Shown here one piece after another: positions 46,367 through 60,139 of a stretch of 64,000 nucleotides of DNA; positions within the stretch are counted from its first letter, which is position 1, and every line of letters starts with the position of its first letter. A program made the position numbers and the translations under genes. The notes below the pieces were generated by a model. It was not told the DNA's origin and searched no databases. It was given only the letters and a program-made list of their open reading frames with translations. Source of the DNA: Lates calcarifer. Lineage: Eukaryota > Chordata > Actinopteri > Centropomidae. The stretch is taken from NCBI RefSeq assembly GCF_001640805.2, contig NC_066837.1, positions 22,646,804 to 22,710,803 on the forward strand. The letters are read 5' to 3'.

Positions 46367-48333
46367 GGTTTACTGTGAAGTTTAATGCTGAGTGGTTAGT
46401 GTCTCTTTGTCTTCTCTCAGTCTCTTAATGCTCAGACAGCTGCTCCGGCTCTGAAATGGCACTATTGTCAATCATGGCTTTGAACGCAAGCCTTCAATTT
46501 GATTCACTTTTATTGCAACGTCCGTCTCACGCCTGCGCAGACCAGTCGGGTCTAAACACCGGGAGCATTGCGCAACATGACGCTGACATGATCTAAAGTC
46601 TACAGCTGTAAATCCTCCGTGCGAATAAGAAACCCAGCTCTTGTTTTGTGATGACTGAAGTTCACCTCAGATCCAGACGCATGTTGACTTGACGTGACTG
46701 ACTACCGGGTGAACGTCTTAAAGGTACAGTGTCCATGTGGCTTAAAGGGCCAGTTCACCTGAAATCACGACAGGAGCTGTCAAAATAATGCAAACACTCA
46801 GTTTATATTACTGGTATCGCCTGTGCCTCTGTGCATCAGTTTCCTTATGTGGCTTTTATGCATTGTATGTGTCTAACGTGAAATTGTTTCTTCATTTATA
46901 AATGTGAAACTACTTGTGCTGCTTTCTCAACTGGGATGCCCTGGAAGAAGAGACCTTGTATCTCAATGGGACCTTGATAGCTAAATAAAGGATAAATAAA
47001 AATAAAAGACATAAGAAACTGGAAAGTCCATTCTCAGTGTATGTGCAGTGGAGGTTTCAAGTTCAATGTTGCATACTGGACTGATTAGTGATTACTAGCT
47101 GAGATGCCACAAAACCATGCTCTTATATGCAATATTGTGCACAGTGAAGCTAGAACATTCAAGCAAAGCAAAAGAAAAAATCCTTAGTGGAAGAGGACTT
47201 TAAATGACCACTGTACAGAAATCTGGCATATCCTGAACTCCATATCCCTGATAGCTCGTTTACTTAATCCAGTGTTGCATTACAAATGATTTGTAGCACC
47301 TGTGCTGCTCACACTCCAAATCAGAAGCCCCACTGAACAAATACTGTAACTTATGTTTGGTTAGAGACATAATGAGGTCCTGGAAGTGGAACACCTTAAT
47401 AGGAGTGCAATTAATGTTATTGGTTACACCAACACTTCATTAAGACTACCACAAGAAAGATCTACTGAAAGAGCAGGGAAGTTAAAACGTAACAACCTAA
47501 CAAAGTTATCAGAGGCAGAAAACTATACTGAAATGTTGGATATGCTCAAATAAAATCAAAATTTTATGCTGGAGCTTTGATATCTATGGGATGGGATCTA
47601 AAGACAGCGGATAAGAAAAGGCTACAAAGAGTTTGAGATGCTGTGGGGAGAGAGAGAGAATTTAGATTTAAAAAAGTAAGAGACTGACATTAAGATTAGG
47701 GACCTGCAGAACAAACTTGATGTTGCAAGATTCAAAGTCAGCAAAACCTCACAAAAAACAAAACCCACAAGACTCCAATAAGATACAGAGCATAAAGCAG
47801 AACTGTGGGTCAGACTTGCAGTTTGTCAAACACAGGTGTGACTAATAACATTATTAATGGTTGGAAGCCCAAGCAGGTGTCCCATTTCCATGGCACCCAG
47901 TACAATGCATGTTGGTTCACTGGTATTGCTCACTGGGACCACCACATTTAATGAGTGATCAGTTGCACCTGTGCTTTTCCTTCAACATGTCAAAATGTGG
48001 ATTTAGATTTAACTCTGAAAATAAACCAAATAAACTTCAGTTTACTTATAGTTGACCATCCTTTATTTTTTTACCTATACAAAACTTAATCAGTGTTATG
48101 GAATGTGACAAAAATATTTAATAACGTTTTCAAAATAAGAGTGCTACATATTTGTTTAGATATAGTGCACACACAAAAAATTCATGCATATTAGATTTAG
48201 AGTCAAAAAATTAAAAAACACACTAACATACAAAAATTTGCTACATAAGAACAAAACAAGCAGAAAGCTCTGAGGTTTGTGATAAAAAGTTCTTTCCGTC
48301 GTTGCCACGTCCAGCTCTGTGCTCTGTGCTCTG
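46367..48333. other. Spacer between the OGA-like gene and pprc1
   Basis: The first 350 bases upstream of the OGA-like start are moderately GC-rich and should contain its promoter. Around 46925-47005, atctcaatgggacc followed by aaataaaggataaataaa resembles the 3' tail of a teleost retroposon. The rest is AT-rich; TTTATT at 48062-48067 is a likely pprc1 poly(A) signal on the minus strand. No gene was seen. Confidence 0.45.
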
Positions 48334-51300
48334 CTACCTCTTTATTCCTCTCTGGGCCTGTTTCAGCAACGAGTCAAAGTCGAGGTCCTCAAACCTGCTC
48401 TTGACAGGAGACAGCTCTGCATCTCTGTTCGCATCTGAGGAAGAAAGGGACTTTTAGTGGCTTTCTCTTATGTTCAGTGACTTCCACTTTGAAATAGAAG
48501 GGGTGTACAGAATAATCAAAGTTATTTAACATTGTTTATTTGGTCCCTGACCCTGGTTATGGAGGTGACAAAAAGAATGCAAAGACAGTGCAACATGGAT
48601 TCACTTTATTCACCAGGAATTTGATTATGTTTCCTCTGGTGCTGAATGCAAAGGGACAAATGGTCTCAACGGTCTTCAACAGTGGAGAAAGTTTCTCATC
48701 AGTGTAGTGATGTACTTGACTTTGTGGCTTTAAAGTCTCACCTAGATCAGCGTAGTTCGAATTGCAGAACTGTCTTCTACCACCGAAGCAGATGTCAAAT
48801 GGCAGCTCATCGGGCTTCCGTAGTTTGCCGCCGTTATCTATGGCTGCAAAAGCGTCTTCCATGTTGTAGAATGTGACAAAGCCATAGTGGTCGCTATGGG
48901 AATCAGAGGTGAAGGATTTGAATACTAATATAGTTATAAATGACACAAAAAAAAACACAAACTGTAAAGGAGGTAGAAACATTTTAAACTCCTCATACAC
49001 ACCCTCTGTCTCTGAAGTGAAGCGACACACATTCCACCTCTCCGAACTGAGAGAAGCGTTCTCTGAGTTCATCGTGAGTCATAGTCCTGCGGATGCGGCC
49101 GACGTACACCACCCTGCGCTCATCCTGTCAGAGAGGATTTTTGTAATTACTCAACCTTTACCACTTGAAAAACCACACAGACATCAGCTGACATGCTGTA
49201 ATTTTTAGCTCACTATGGCTTTAAGTTTCTGGATCCTCATCTCGTGCTCCCTCCTGAGCCTCCTGGACTCTCTGCTGCTGTAGTGATGAAGTCAGGATGG
49301 GAAAAATAGAGAGACTGAGATTACACTATTAAACCCAGAAAAAGATTCAAGGAACATTTAGATTCAAAAGACCGCCTTTATCAAGTCTACAAGAACTCTG
49401 ACATTAACTAACCTGTAAACATCTTTCCACTGCCTATGGCAAACCCGTGGGGATGGTGATCGTGATCTGGATGGCGACCTGGACCGTGACCAAGATCTAG
49501 ATCTTGACCTGCTGCATCTGGATCTGGAGTAAGACAGCTGGTAGTGCCGTGGTGGGGAGCGGGAAAATGAGCGACAGGGGGACGATGAACACGAACTGCT
49601 CTCTGAATGCTTGTGATGGATCCTGTGAATGGACAAATTGAGAATTGAGACTGATGCACAAAAAAAACAAAGCAAACAAACAAACAAACAAACAAAAAAA
49701 AAACACACAGAAAGTGGCACTGAGTCTGGTTAACAGAAGATGATTACTTTTTTCTTTTTGGAGAGCGAGACCTAGAGCTGGAAGAGGTAGATGATGAGGA
49801 GGAGCAGCAGGAGCTGGAGCTGGAGTCAGAACGAGGAGATCTTCTCCGATATCTCCTCTTCTCCCTGCCCTCCTACAGGGGGGCTGGGTGGAGGTGTGGG
49901 GGGAGTGCATGGGGCTGTCTTGCCTTCACTTGCACGTCCATCTCCTGTGGCAGCTCTGCAGTCTAAAAACTGTAGGGCTTTGTCTGTGGATGGGTTTGTC
50001 TCTGATCTGGTCTTGGGTTGCTCAGGGTGATGCTCTGACTTTACTTGTCCGGTCGAGGTCTGTGTTTTCCATTCAGCAGCGGCACTTGAGTTGAGAGCAG
50101 TCACCTGCAATTCATTAGTCGTTTTGGACATATCCTTGAGTAAAGAGGGCTTAGCTCTGCTACGCTGAGTAGCACTTACAAGTGAATGATCCTCAGGCCC
50201 GCAGTAATCATGATCTGAGGATACAGATGAATACATATGAGGAGAGGTGTGAGCAGCAGGGGGTTCTGAAGTGCTAATGTGAGTCCTCTTGGATGGTAGA
50301 GGGCGGGGGTCGATGATCTGAATGGCCTTGGATGGAGGATTTTTGCGTCTTGCGGGTAGTTCTTGCTGAGTGCTGAGGATGATTTCAGTGCCGAGAGGTT
50401 CTGGGATGTCCACTTGCTCCAAGGTTTGGAGCTGTGGCAGATTCCCAGGTGATTCTGAAGTGCTGAAAAGTGCGAGTGGTTCCATAGAGGGGGTCAGTGG
50501 TAATCTAGAGGTCTCTTCTGATCCTACAGGCTCCATGTGTCCATCTGTTGGTAGGTTTGAAGGTGGAGTAGCACTAATGAGACTGGGCTCATTCTCGCAA
50601 ACTCTCTCCTCTTTTGCTGGAGCAGGAAAAACAAAAAAAGGTTAAACAATGACCACATGTCGGCATCCAAATAAACAGTGAACGGGTAATCTGATCGCTC
50701 ACCTTGTGTTTCCTCAAACTGTTCCAGCAGACTGGTCAGATCAGGAGCTTCAATTCCTGAAGTCGAGAAACAACAGCAACATTTGCTCAATACATCAGTC
50801 AAGAACATAGCTTTAGTGCCTTCATTATGTCAGATTTAACAGCCACGTCTCAACAGTTTACCTGAGTTGGATGTTGCACTGAAGCCAACCTGAAGAAGTG
50901 TTGGTTCCTCGGGAGAGGAAACACTCAGGGAAACCTCAGGCAACACCTCTTTCTTTATCAATATGGGAGTATCTGTGGGAGAAGGTGGCTGAGCAGAGTG
51001 CAGCGAGGAGGAAGGACACCTAATTTGCCTTGCTGGATCTGGACTTGGAGTCTTTGGTTTCACCTCGGTTTCTTTTGTTGAGCTGAGGCTGTATTTTTGT
51101 GGCTGTAGTTCACTGCACTCTTGGGCAGTTTCAGTTTGTGTTGTGGCAGGACACAGTGGTGTAGATCTAGAGGAGACATCTGGAGCTGTCTCTGTAAACT
51201 GGTTTTTAGTTTCCTGAAGCAGGCCGGTGTTGTCCTGGTTTACCGACGCCACTAGGGGGTTTGGCTCTGAGGAGGATGGCTGTCTTTGAAGAACTGCAGC

Positions 51301-54300
51301 TGAGGGTTTATTCTGGATTTTTTGTAAGTGCGTGGTGCTCTGGAGGTAGAAGTCCATAGCGAGGAACTCTGCTTTGGACTCTGATGAGGAGTGGGTGGTG
51401 GATGGCGATGCTGTTTGGCTGACTGGCAGGGGGACGAGGACAGGGTTTGGGGGATCACTACAAAGCAATGTTGCTTTCTTTACTGGACTTTTCACGCTCT
51501 CAGGCACATTCACATTTGGGTTAGCTGTGACGTCTGGCAGTGGACTAGCAGGTGAGATGGTTTTGGATTCAGTTCTTGTGCGCTTTGATCTGCCACAATG
51601 TAAATGAGTGGATGATTTTGCCTCTGGGGGCGCTAGAGAGGTATGATGGGATGAATTCTTGTAACCAGGTTTATGATAACTGATTCTGGTACGGTCTGGA
51701 TAGTGGTGTGCTGTCTTTGGTCCGCAGCTATTTTGTCTTTGTCCCTGTAAACAGAGAATGGGCGGCAACTCCTTGGGGGGCTCAGACACAGACGGCCACT
51801 TGGTTGTGTAGTTCCCCTGTTTCTCCACCAGAGGCTGTCTCTTCCGGCGAAGCTGTCTGTATTGTTGGAGGCTGAGTGACTTGGCCTTCGTCTCACCTTT
51901 AGGTGGTGGACCATCAGTCTTGTAACTGTTCATTTCTGAGGACGGTGCTGTCTGAGGTTCAAGTGCTGACCCAGCTGGGTTTCCAAGTGCTTTTGTGCTG
52001 TTTCGAGGAACTGACACAGCCTCACTTGTGTGCCCACTTGTTAGATTTTTCTCGCTCAATCCCTTTTCCACTGATTCGTTAAATGAAGCCACTTGAACGG
52101 GGCCAAAGCTCACTCTTTTCTTCTCTCTGGATGCTGGCGCCCTCGGTGAGTTTCCATTCAGCAACACACTCTTCAAGAGCTTCCCATCGTCTCTTTTTTC
52201 ACCTCCCTCTTCTTTCCCTTTTGTCTCTTTCATGGGTTCCTCATCATCAGATACAACATTTATCTCCTCGTCGCTCTCCTCAGTGGGCCTCTCGTACCTC
52301 CACACCTCCTCTTGTGAGAATAATGTGTGGTTTTTCATCAGTTTATCTCCCTCGTCCACATGCAGCTTCACACAGTAGGAGTGCATGAGCTTAACCAGGT
52401 TGACGATAGAGGCTGAGGTGAAGACCTCGACTTCGGTCTCTGCTTTCTTAGTTCTGGAGTGAAACAGTGTTTGACTTTGTTGTGTGAACGACTGTGGGTT
52501 CTTAGCATCTTCCTTTTCTCCATCTCTCTTTACTGTGAATATTACATTTGGTGTTTTAGGTCTTGGTCTAGGTATGTCACAGAGTGCCTAAAGAAGAGGA
52601 AAGAATGATCTTAAGTGTCTGGTCTATGGGAAGCAGAACAATTTATACTGGGACTACAAACTCACTTTCAAGTACTTCACTACCAAACTGTAGTTTTTTA
52701 TGTGGCTCATAATTATATAAGCTATCACACAGCATTTAAGTTCTAATTAAATGGCTTTTACAAGGCACGTTCAAGATTCAGCTTAATGGCAGCTAATATG
52801 TATCTGAACCTGAATAAACATATGAAGCGCTGAATCAGTAGATATGTCATTTCCTTTGTTGTGTCTATGTGTGTGTGTACCCACCGCTGAGCTGTCCCCG
52901 CACTCCGGGTGGGTGAGGAGCTTAGTGTCTGGCAGAGTATCAAAGGGAGAAAGAGTCATGTCATCATCCTCCACACTATCCAGCATCTCAGTCAGGGCCG
53001 ACAGCAGGGTCTCACTCTCTTCCTCCGCTCCAGCTTTACTCTGAAAACACCCAGCAGAGTCCACATTTATTCATGTATCTGTCAAATTCTGGAGTAGAGT
53101 CAACAACACATGATATGATCACGAAAACACTGGCACATGTTAAGAGATGCTTTAAATTTCTTGTGTGGAATGGCCTTGTATGATGATGTGAAGTCATTCA
53201 GATTTACAGACTTTAACACCGACCTCTGATGCGACTGTGGAGTCCTCAAAAATGGCCAGGATGGAGTGATCTGTACAGGACTGTGCGTCCATCTCCACAC
53301 CTCCACTCAGGACCAACTGCAGGAACAGAGACAAACAGAAAAACTATGTTATACTTACTTTGTGAAAGCATGCACACACACTGATCTGGACTATTTCTCC
53401 CTTCTGCAGTTTTACAATACACACTGTTCTCTGGGTGGGACCAGAAACTGAGGCACAGGATGCAATAAGCTCAAAATTAACTTTCTTGGCATCAACAGGA
53501 AGAGCTGCCTATTCTGAAAAAGAAAACCAACAACAGAATCAGATAACAACTTCTTAAAGCCTGAGCTGACAGATCTAAATGTGAAGGTTTGTCATAACAA
53601 CAGTCCAAAACCTAAAGATACTCAGTTTATTATCACTGAGGACTAGAAAAACACTGGACAAGCTGAAACCAGTGAATTTTTGGCATTTAGGACTTGATGA
53701 TTAACTCATTGTCAGAACTGCTGCAGGTGAATTATTTATTACCACTATTCCTTTCAACCCTACAACTCCATAAACAGAGACTTATTTTAAACAAAAATCT
53801 GCAAAACTGCACAGCCAGTGTGCTGTGCAGTTTATTGTTTATTGATTTTTTTTGTATCATCATTTGTGCCTTGCACTCTTCTGTGTGCATTTTATTGCTG
53901 AGTTTTGTGTGTTTTAAAGGCCTGTCCAGGGATGAGCTCAGCAAACTAAGTTAGATCAACAGATCCACTGATTGATTAATTCATTAATTGTAGTAGTTCT
54001 ACTTGCATCTAAGCATTTTATTAAATCTTTACTTTTAATAAAACAAATACTCGTGTTTCAGTGGCTTAATTCCTAAACGTGAATCACGACGCAGGAAAAC
54101 AGACAAACAGCCAAGCGAGGCTTCAGCCTACAATGAAGAAAAGTTTTCAAACTTCCATTAGGACAGAAGTTTGCAGGTGAGCAGGAGGCAGACTGGTGGG
54201 ACACGAGGCCTCAGAGGCGGGTCTTAACCTGTACACCATTTCTAGGAAGTGAACACTCGAGCTCTGAGGGCCTGTACCACTGTAACAAGACATTTGCGGG

Positions 54301-54885
54301 CATAAAGACGGTTTAGCCACTTTCCTGCCCGGAAATAACCTCAAATTAAGCTTGAGTCAGTAAAAGGAGAAGGGTAAAATGAAAACACTACAGCATTTAA
54401 AGAAACAAAAGTAGACATAATAGACAGCAGGAGAGAGCTGAGGGTGCAGCCGTATCTGAACATCTTATAATCATGAGGAAACTAACCGGTCTGGCCCGTC
54501 AGCTTTAACACGTTAGTTCTTTATGATGGAGATGATGTTAAATATTGTACGGAGAGGTAACGACACGTAGTAACACAACATTAAGCTGTTTTCGGACCGA
54601 CACGGTCCAAACAGCGGGAGAATCGGTCAGCTGAGCCACCTCCCTGCTCGCCGCCGCAGTAGTAGTACTAGCCTGTTACAGCCACGTGTCGCCCGGCGAA
54701 CATGTGGCCTCACGCGCCGGCTAAACACCTCCTATTAAAACACCGAAACCCGCCCCGGTGCGGTTATTTTGATGCCAAACAAGCTAAAGTGAAGAAACCG
54801 GTACCTCATTGTGGGTGTTGCCGGCCAGAAAGTCGCTGGTATCGGCATTTAAATCCCCGTCTTTACCCCTCCACCGCGCCGCCAT
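48334..54885 (-). CDS. pprc1: PGC-1-related coactivator PPRC1 (one apparent 1-base frameshift)
   Basis: Eleven exons: 54805-54885, 53224-53316, 52885-53040, 50862-52587, 50703-50756, 49748-50616, 49413-49622, 49214-49274, 49003-49124, 48742-48893 and 48334-48434. They encode about 1207 residues (human 1664). PPRC1 is a nuclear coactivator that works with NRF-1 and CREB in mitochondrial gene expression and growth. Visible parts are the MAARWRGKDGD start, the acidic activation domain (LLSALTEMLDSVEDDD), LPDTKLL, the IEAPDLTSLLEQFEETQ block, the HCF-1-binding tetrapeptide DHDY in SSDHDYCGPEDH, an RS-rich region, and a C-terminal RRM (RVVYVGRIRRTMTHDELRE ... YGFVTFYNMEDAFAAID) followed by the family-specific FDICFGGRRQFC and FDSLLKQAQ. 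In exon 6 the frame shifts by one base near 49866-49884, before the RS region. The Met at 54900 is an alternative start. Confidence 0.93.
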
Positions 54886-55000
54886 CTTGCTGCTCCACAT
54901 GGTCCGCTGGCAGGCCGGACAGGGACACGTGGTCACCAGCTGGAACGCGCGAAGAGAACACCGACCTGAGATCAGACTGTAACCACTAGTTCCATTACTG
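54886..55000 (-). promoter_or_regulatory. pprc1 proximal promoter / 5' UTR with an E-box
   Basis: CpG-containing sequence directly upstream of the pprc1 start with a CACGTG E-box at 54926-54931; a second CACGTG lies at 54683-54688 in intron 1. Both fit Myc/USF-type sites by sequence. Binding is not shown, and the transcription start is not defined. Confidence 0.4.
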
Positions 55001-56824
55001 AGAGTGAGGAGAGGAGTGGAAATCTGATCCAAGGTCAGCTATACGAATTATTCATTATTTTGCTGCAGAAACACAAGAATTGATGGGTCAACGCTGTTTT
55101 TGCGTTGATTATATGTTAAATTTGACAACTCTTGTGCTTAAGAGAAATGTTTTTCGCATCTTTGAGACAACAAAAACACGTAAATAGTGTTTCTGGACTG
55201 TTTTCATACCATGTTACTAGCACCAATTAGGTCATATAAATCATAATTTCTTAATAGAACTGTTGTGTTTTTTTTTGGTTTTTTTTTTATTATTAAAAGT
55301 GTATTTATTGCTCAGAAGCGACACTTAACGTCCATATTACCACACTACAACTTCCACTTATATTGAACATACAGCAGATACACGACAGGCGGCAGCAATA
55401 ACACACCTTGCTACAGTATCACTTTAGGTATTGTATACGTGTAATTTACACGGCATGGTGTAATAATTAAAAAAAAAGTCAGCTGTGCCGGTTAGTAAAG
55501 TAGAAGCAGAGTTCGCAAGAAGTAAATAGAAGGATAAAAGAATGGCTTGCTATATTTTTCTATTTCTCAAAAATGCAGCAAAATGATGGCAATAATAGCC
55601 AGATGTTGTGCTCAGGCTGCCTTACACATTATGAATTTAATGATTTGTCTGAATCTGTTTTTTTGCCTTTATGGCAGGAGGCTTTAATAGAGAGAGCACT
55701 AATGGTGTAACTGGGAGTTATCCTCAAATTAGAGAGAACGCCCTGTAAAGCTGTTAAATATGCTCAAGTGCTTCATGATGTCCCATGTTACAACTGCTGA
55801 GAATGTCATGAAAACATCAGTGTCAGTATCACAGCACCTCAGGCATAACAACCAGTGGCATTAATGTTGTCGATCCTTAAAGTGGTGTTGTATAGCATAG
55901 CAAAGAGTGTATCTGCTTCCTGTGGTCTGTCTCATCACCAGAACAAACAGAGATTATCTGCATGTTCAGACATTGTAATATTGATGTGTTGACTTTCCTG
56001 ATTAACGTGTGTACACACCCTCCACCTTGACATGGTTTGCTGTTCGGGTTGATTACCCCGTTTCACCAGAAACAGCACGCAGCGAGGGCCAGTTTGAAGT
56101 CTTCACATGAATTTAAATGCGCTCAGGCCTCAGAGAGCATTCGTACTGTGCACTAGATCATTATGATTGAACACATTTGAATGCATTTATCGGTTGTGTT
56201 CACATGACTTACTTTACTGCTGAAATGCTGCATGACTTTGCAGTCACATGAATCAAAACCAGGGTTGATTCATAACAAATCTTTTTTTTCTCTCCACTTC
56301 ATCCTGTGCAGCTCCACACTGTGTTACCTGATATATGATGAATAATTATACTAAACATCTGAATAATAAATATAGCTGTCTAAAGCAGTGTTTGCATTTC
56401 TCTCTCTAGCTGATGAAGGCCCACAGCACCACCAAACCTCATGCTCCACTGACAAATCATATGATGATCTTTGGATGGTTGATTACATTTACATATTCAC
56501 TACGGCAGCCAAGTTTTTTCCTCTTTTCCTCTACTGTAGTACTCATTACACTGTCCTGTTTCTAGTTGTGCATCATTTGTGCTGGAGTTGTGGTGTTTGT
56601 GTTTTAGCAATTAATCTGGTCAGAGTAGTAAAGATCACCTGACATCATATTTGTCACTTGACTATCGCCTGAGCTAGAAGAGGCTGATCAGCACCGTTTT
56701 AAACCTTTTTCTTTAAATGAACATGTTACATCTCATTTGTTTAATCCACAGCGTGTTGTTTTTGCACTTTGGTTATTATATGGATTAAACAAACAAAATA
56801 TACAATGTTCAATTAGTGAGCTTT

Positions 56825-57000
56825 GGAGGTATTTGTAGGTGGAGTTTGTTCATTCACACAGAGCCAAGCCAGCTGTTTCCCTCTGTTTCCAGTCTTTATG
56901 TTGAGCAAAGCTAAGCTAAAAACGGAAGTGATATGTAGGTCATGGGCCTGAGCTAAGGAAAAGAAATAAAAATAAAAGTGAGAGATGAAACAAAGAGACG
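56825..57000. repeat. Dispersed teleost repeat fragment
   Basis: The segment with agccaagccagctgtttccc and gcaaagctaagctaaaaacg is a reverse-oriented relative of the element fragment at 330-485. It is common-looking interspersed sequence in fish; the family name is not certain. Confidence 0.4.
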
Positions 57001-58195
57001 AATAAACAAAACTAAAAAATAGATCAATCAACATAAACACTTGTACATATTAAGCAGCATTTTTTTACACTATCAAGACACATTTATCCTGACCATCGCT
57101 CAGTTACAGGCAAATCAACCTGAAGTCTTCTAATCCAATGTGCCCTTTTCCCTTTGGATAACATTGCTTAAATCTCTGGGCAATATCAGAGGCTTCCATA
57201 CACCCACAAACCTCTTGTCATTTCCCTTTAAATTGGAATGAGCCTCTCCAGTGGAAATATCCTATGACCCTCTACCACTGAGTTACAGTAGGAGGTTTTT
57301 CATGAATCCAGTTTAATAATATGCAGTTTCTAGCCAAAAAATCTTTACAAGCCCTGTGTTTTTAATGTTGTACTGATCTCTTTAGTTATGCTTTAGTATT
57401 AAATATTCTTGGGCAACTCTAATAACAAAAACCGCTGTAAGGTATTTGAAGATATGACACTTTCTTAGCAAGTCTGACAATTTGACACTGAGACACTGAC
57501 TGACTGAATTTAATATATTTAAAGTTGAAATCCCTGTAGTGTAGTTTACTGTTGGCAGGTGGAAATATTCTCTCCAGCGGACTGTGATGATAAATCTGCT
57601 GCTATTTATTTTCTCCACTAGATGGCAATATTATATGTCTTCTATTAAGTTCCACTCAGTCCCTTGTTTTCTATCCTCTAAAGTTGTGAATGAGTTAATT
57701 CCCAGCGAGCTGATTACTCCATGCAAGCCACCTATTCACAGTGGATGCCAATCAGATATTCATACATGAATGAAAAGGATGCATAATGAACTCAGGTTCA
57801 TCACCTCTTCATTTGTGTAGTGTTATCTTGAATCTTGAATCTCACTGTTTTTCTGTGAAGGACTACAGATGAGTCTGGCCTGTTATCCTGTGCATACCAG
57901 CAACGAGTTGACCTTTCTGCTGAATGTCATGGTGGTACACAGAGTCAATGGCTGTACAAGATTAGTGGGGAGGGAAATATGCTCACAGACACACACTTTA
58001 ACAAGGTACCACATTTTTTTCTTTTCATTTATTTTGATCCAAAGGGCCACCTGGTGTGTACACCCGACATACATCTTACCTACTGTACATCTGCTCTGTG
58101 TCCTCAATTTGTTTCCCCTTTTTTTGTTTCTTCTACTTTCATCCTTTAATCCCATATCATCTTCTCTACTGTTGCTCCATCTCTCTTAACCCCCA

Positions 58196-58240
<45 letters not shown>
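58196..58240. repeat. (CA)n microsatellite
   Basis: About 45 bases of CA dinucleotide. Confidence 0.95.
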
Positions 58241-58245
<5 letters not shown>

Positions 58246-60139
58246 AGACAGCACCTCCTGCCTCATCTCCCACAATTCTCGAAACACATTACTGTGTGAA
58301 ATGGGGCCAAAGCATCCTCCAGTCTCCGGCGGGTGAGGTGCGAGTGTGTTCAGCTTGTGTGCAGAGGCGTGTGTAAGTGTAAGTGCGTGTGTGTGTTCGG
58401 GGGGTGGTGGGGGTGGGGGGTGTTCTGTGTAAGTGGGTCACCTTACTGCAGCATCCAGCGCTCAACTACCCTGTCAGTACATGGCCCCACACACACATTT
58501 AACCCATGGATCTCCATCCATGATCCCCCTGTTTTTCCTGCCTGGGCTACTGTTTTTTGGCAGAAATGTAAAATTAATTCACTCACTCAGTTACTTACTC
58601 AGTTCCTTTACGCTCCACAGAGTGCCAGACTTTACTCTCATTCTTTGGGGGGGGGGGGGGTTCACTCTGTCCCACTTTCTTTTCATGTCCCTCGCCCCTC
58701 CCCTCTGCCTCTCATCCCTGCCTCACTCTTGACCTGCAGGATGACTCCCACGGTGCTCTTTTGGCATGTTTGAATTTTTAAAGAGCCCATGAGGTCTGAG
58801 GAGTCAGGTATATGCTTTCCTCTCTCTGCCTCCCTCACACTTGCTGCTGGTTGTGTGTGTTTGTGTGTATGTGTTTTTATGTGACTTCCAGTCATCTTGG
58901 CTGCTCAGTCATGCAATGCTATGCGCATATGTGTGTGTGTGTGTGTGAACTTCTGTGACCTTTCAGATATTGTGTAATGCTGGGAGCAGTGTGTTATAAA
59001 AAGGCAAAAGCACTCTGATCTTTAACTTGACACCTTGTCTACGGGGGGAAAGCAGGACACACATGTGTTACTTTGAGTTCGCTGAGCCAGGGAGTTGTGC
59101 AGCCGTCGTCCTCATTTGATTTTTCTTTACTTCAAGTGAGTCTTCTTTCTCTTTTGCTTTCACAGCAGAGAAGAGGAATGCCCTCCCACATGGAGCAGAG
59201 AACATCTGTTAGTGAGAAATGAAAGCCTGAGAGAGAAAGAGGAGAGGAGAGAGGGGGTGGGGGTGGGGTGGGGTGGGGACTTACATTAATACAGAAAAAA
59301 GAAAGGAGGTGAAAGAAGAACAAGAGAGCATGCAGAGAGGTGGAAAGGGGAGGAGAGAAAGTGACAAGACATAACCTGGAGGAGACCACCTTTCCTACAG
59401 AACAGCAGAGGTGAGAGACCATCCATCCAGAAGGCAGTGACTTACAGGTGTACACGATCACGGGCACGTACGCACACAAACACACTCAGCATGGTAACAG
59501 AAGCCTGCATCAATAATGTAGCTGAGAGAAACAGGATGCAGATTCTGCCTTACATAAGAGTTTACAGAGAGCTGGCTGGCTCAGAACAGCCTCTTTCATT
59601 TTCTGGTTTGCCCTTAGGCTGGATGCACACAAGATTTCTTAAGCTGATTAACCACCACATTTACCATCCAAACAACTTTTCAAGACAAGTGTGCTGCAAC
59701 AAAGGCATGAAAGTGGCACTAAAACCATTTTTAACCTCAGCCTACTGACTTTAGGTGATTTGTTGCACTCTGAGGAGCAACATTTTTTAGCTGTGTTTCT
59801 ACTCTAGTCCCTAATTTGCTGGATTTTACATTATTGACTAATACTTGTTTGTAGCAGGCATAGTTAGTCTGTTGACAGAGTGCAAGTCCTTCGACGTTAA
59901 TGAACTTTGTCCGTGCTGCAGTGAACAAACTGGCTAGACCTGCCAGGAGCCAAAGCACATTGTTGCTCTGGGTCACAGGGGTTACAGAGACATAATAGAA
60001 GTTCAGCAGGGCTGCTTATTTATGTTGGATAGGCTACATACAGTAGGATAAAACAGACCAATCAAAATGTGAAACAGGATAAATTGAAGTATTGTACACA
60101 CAATGATGTTCCAAGAGGATGCATCCTCTGACTTTGGAG

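Noticed and set aside
49878..49935. A 57-base micro-intron in pprc1 exon 6
   Set aside because: Although bounded by GT and AG, its length is divisible by three, so removing it cannot fix the frame shift.
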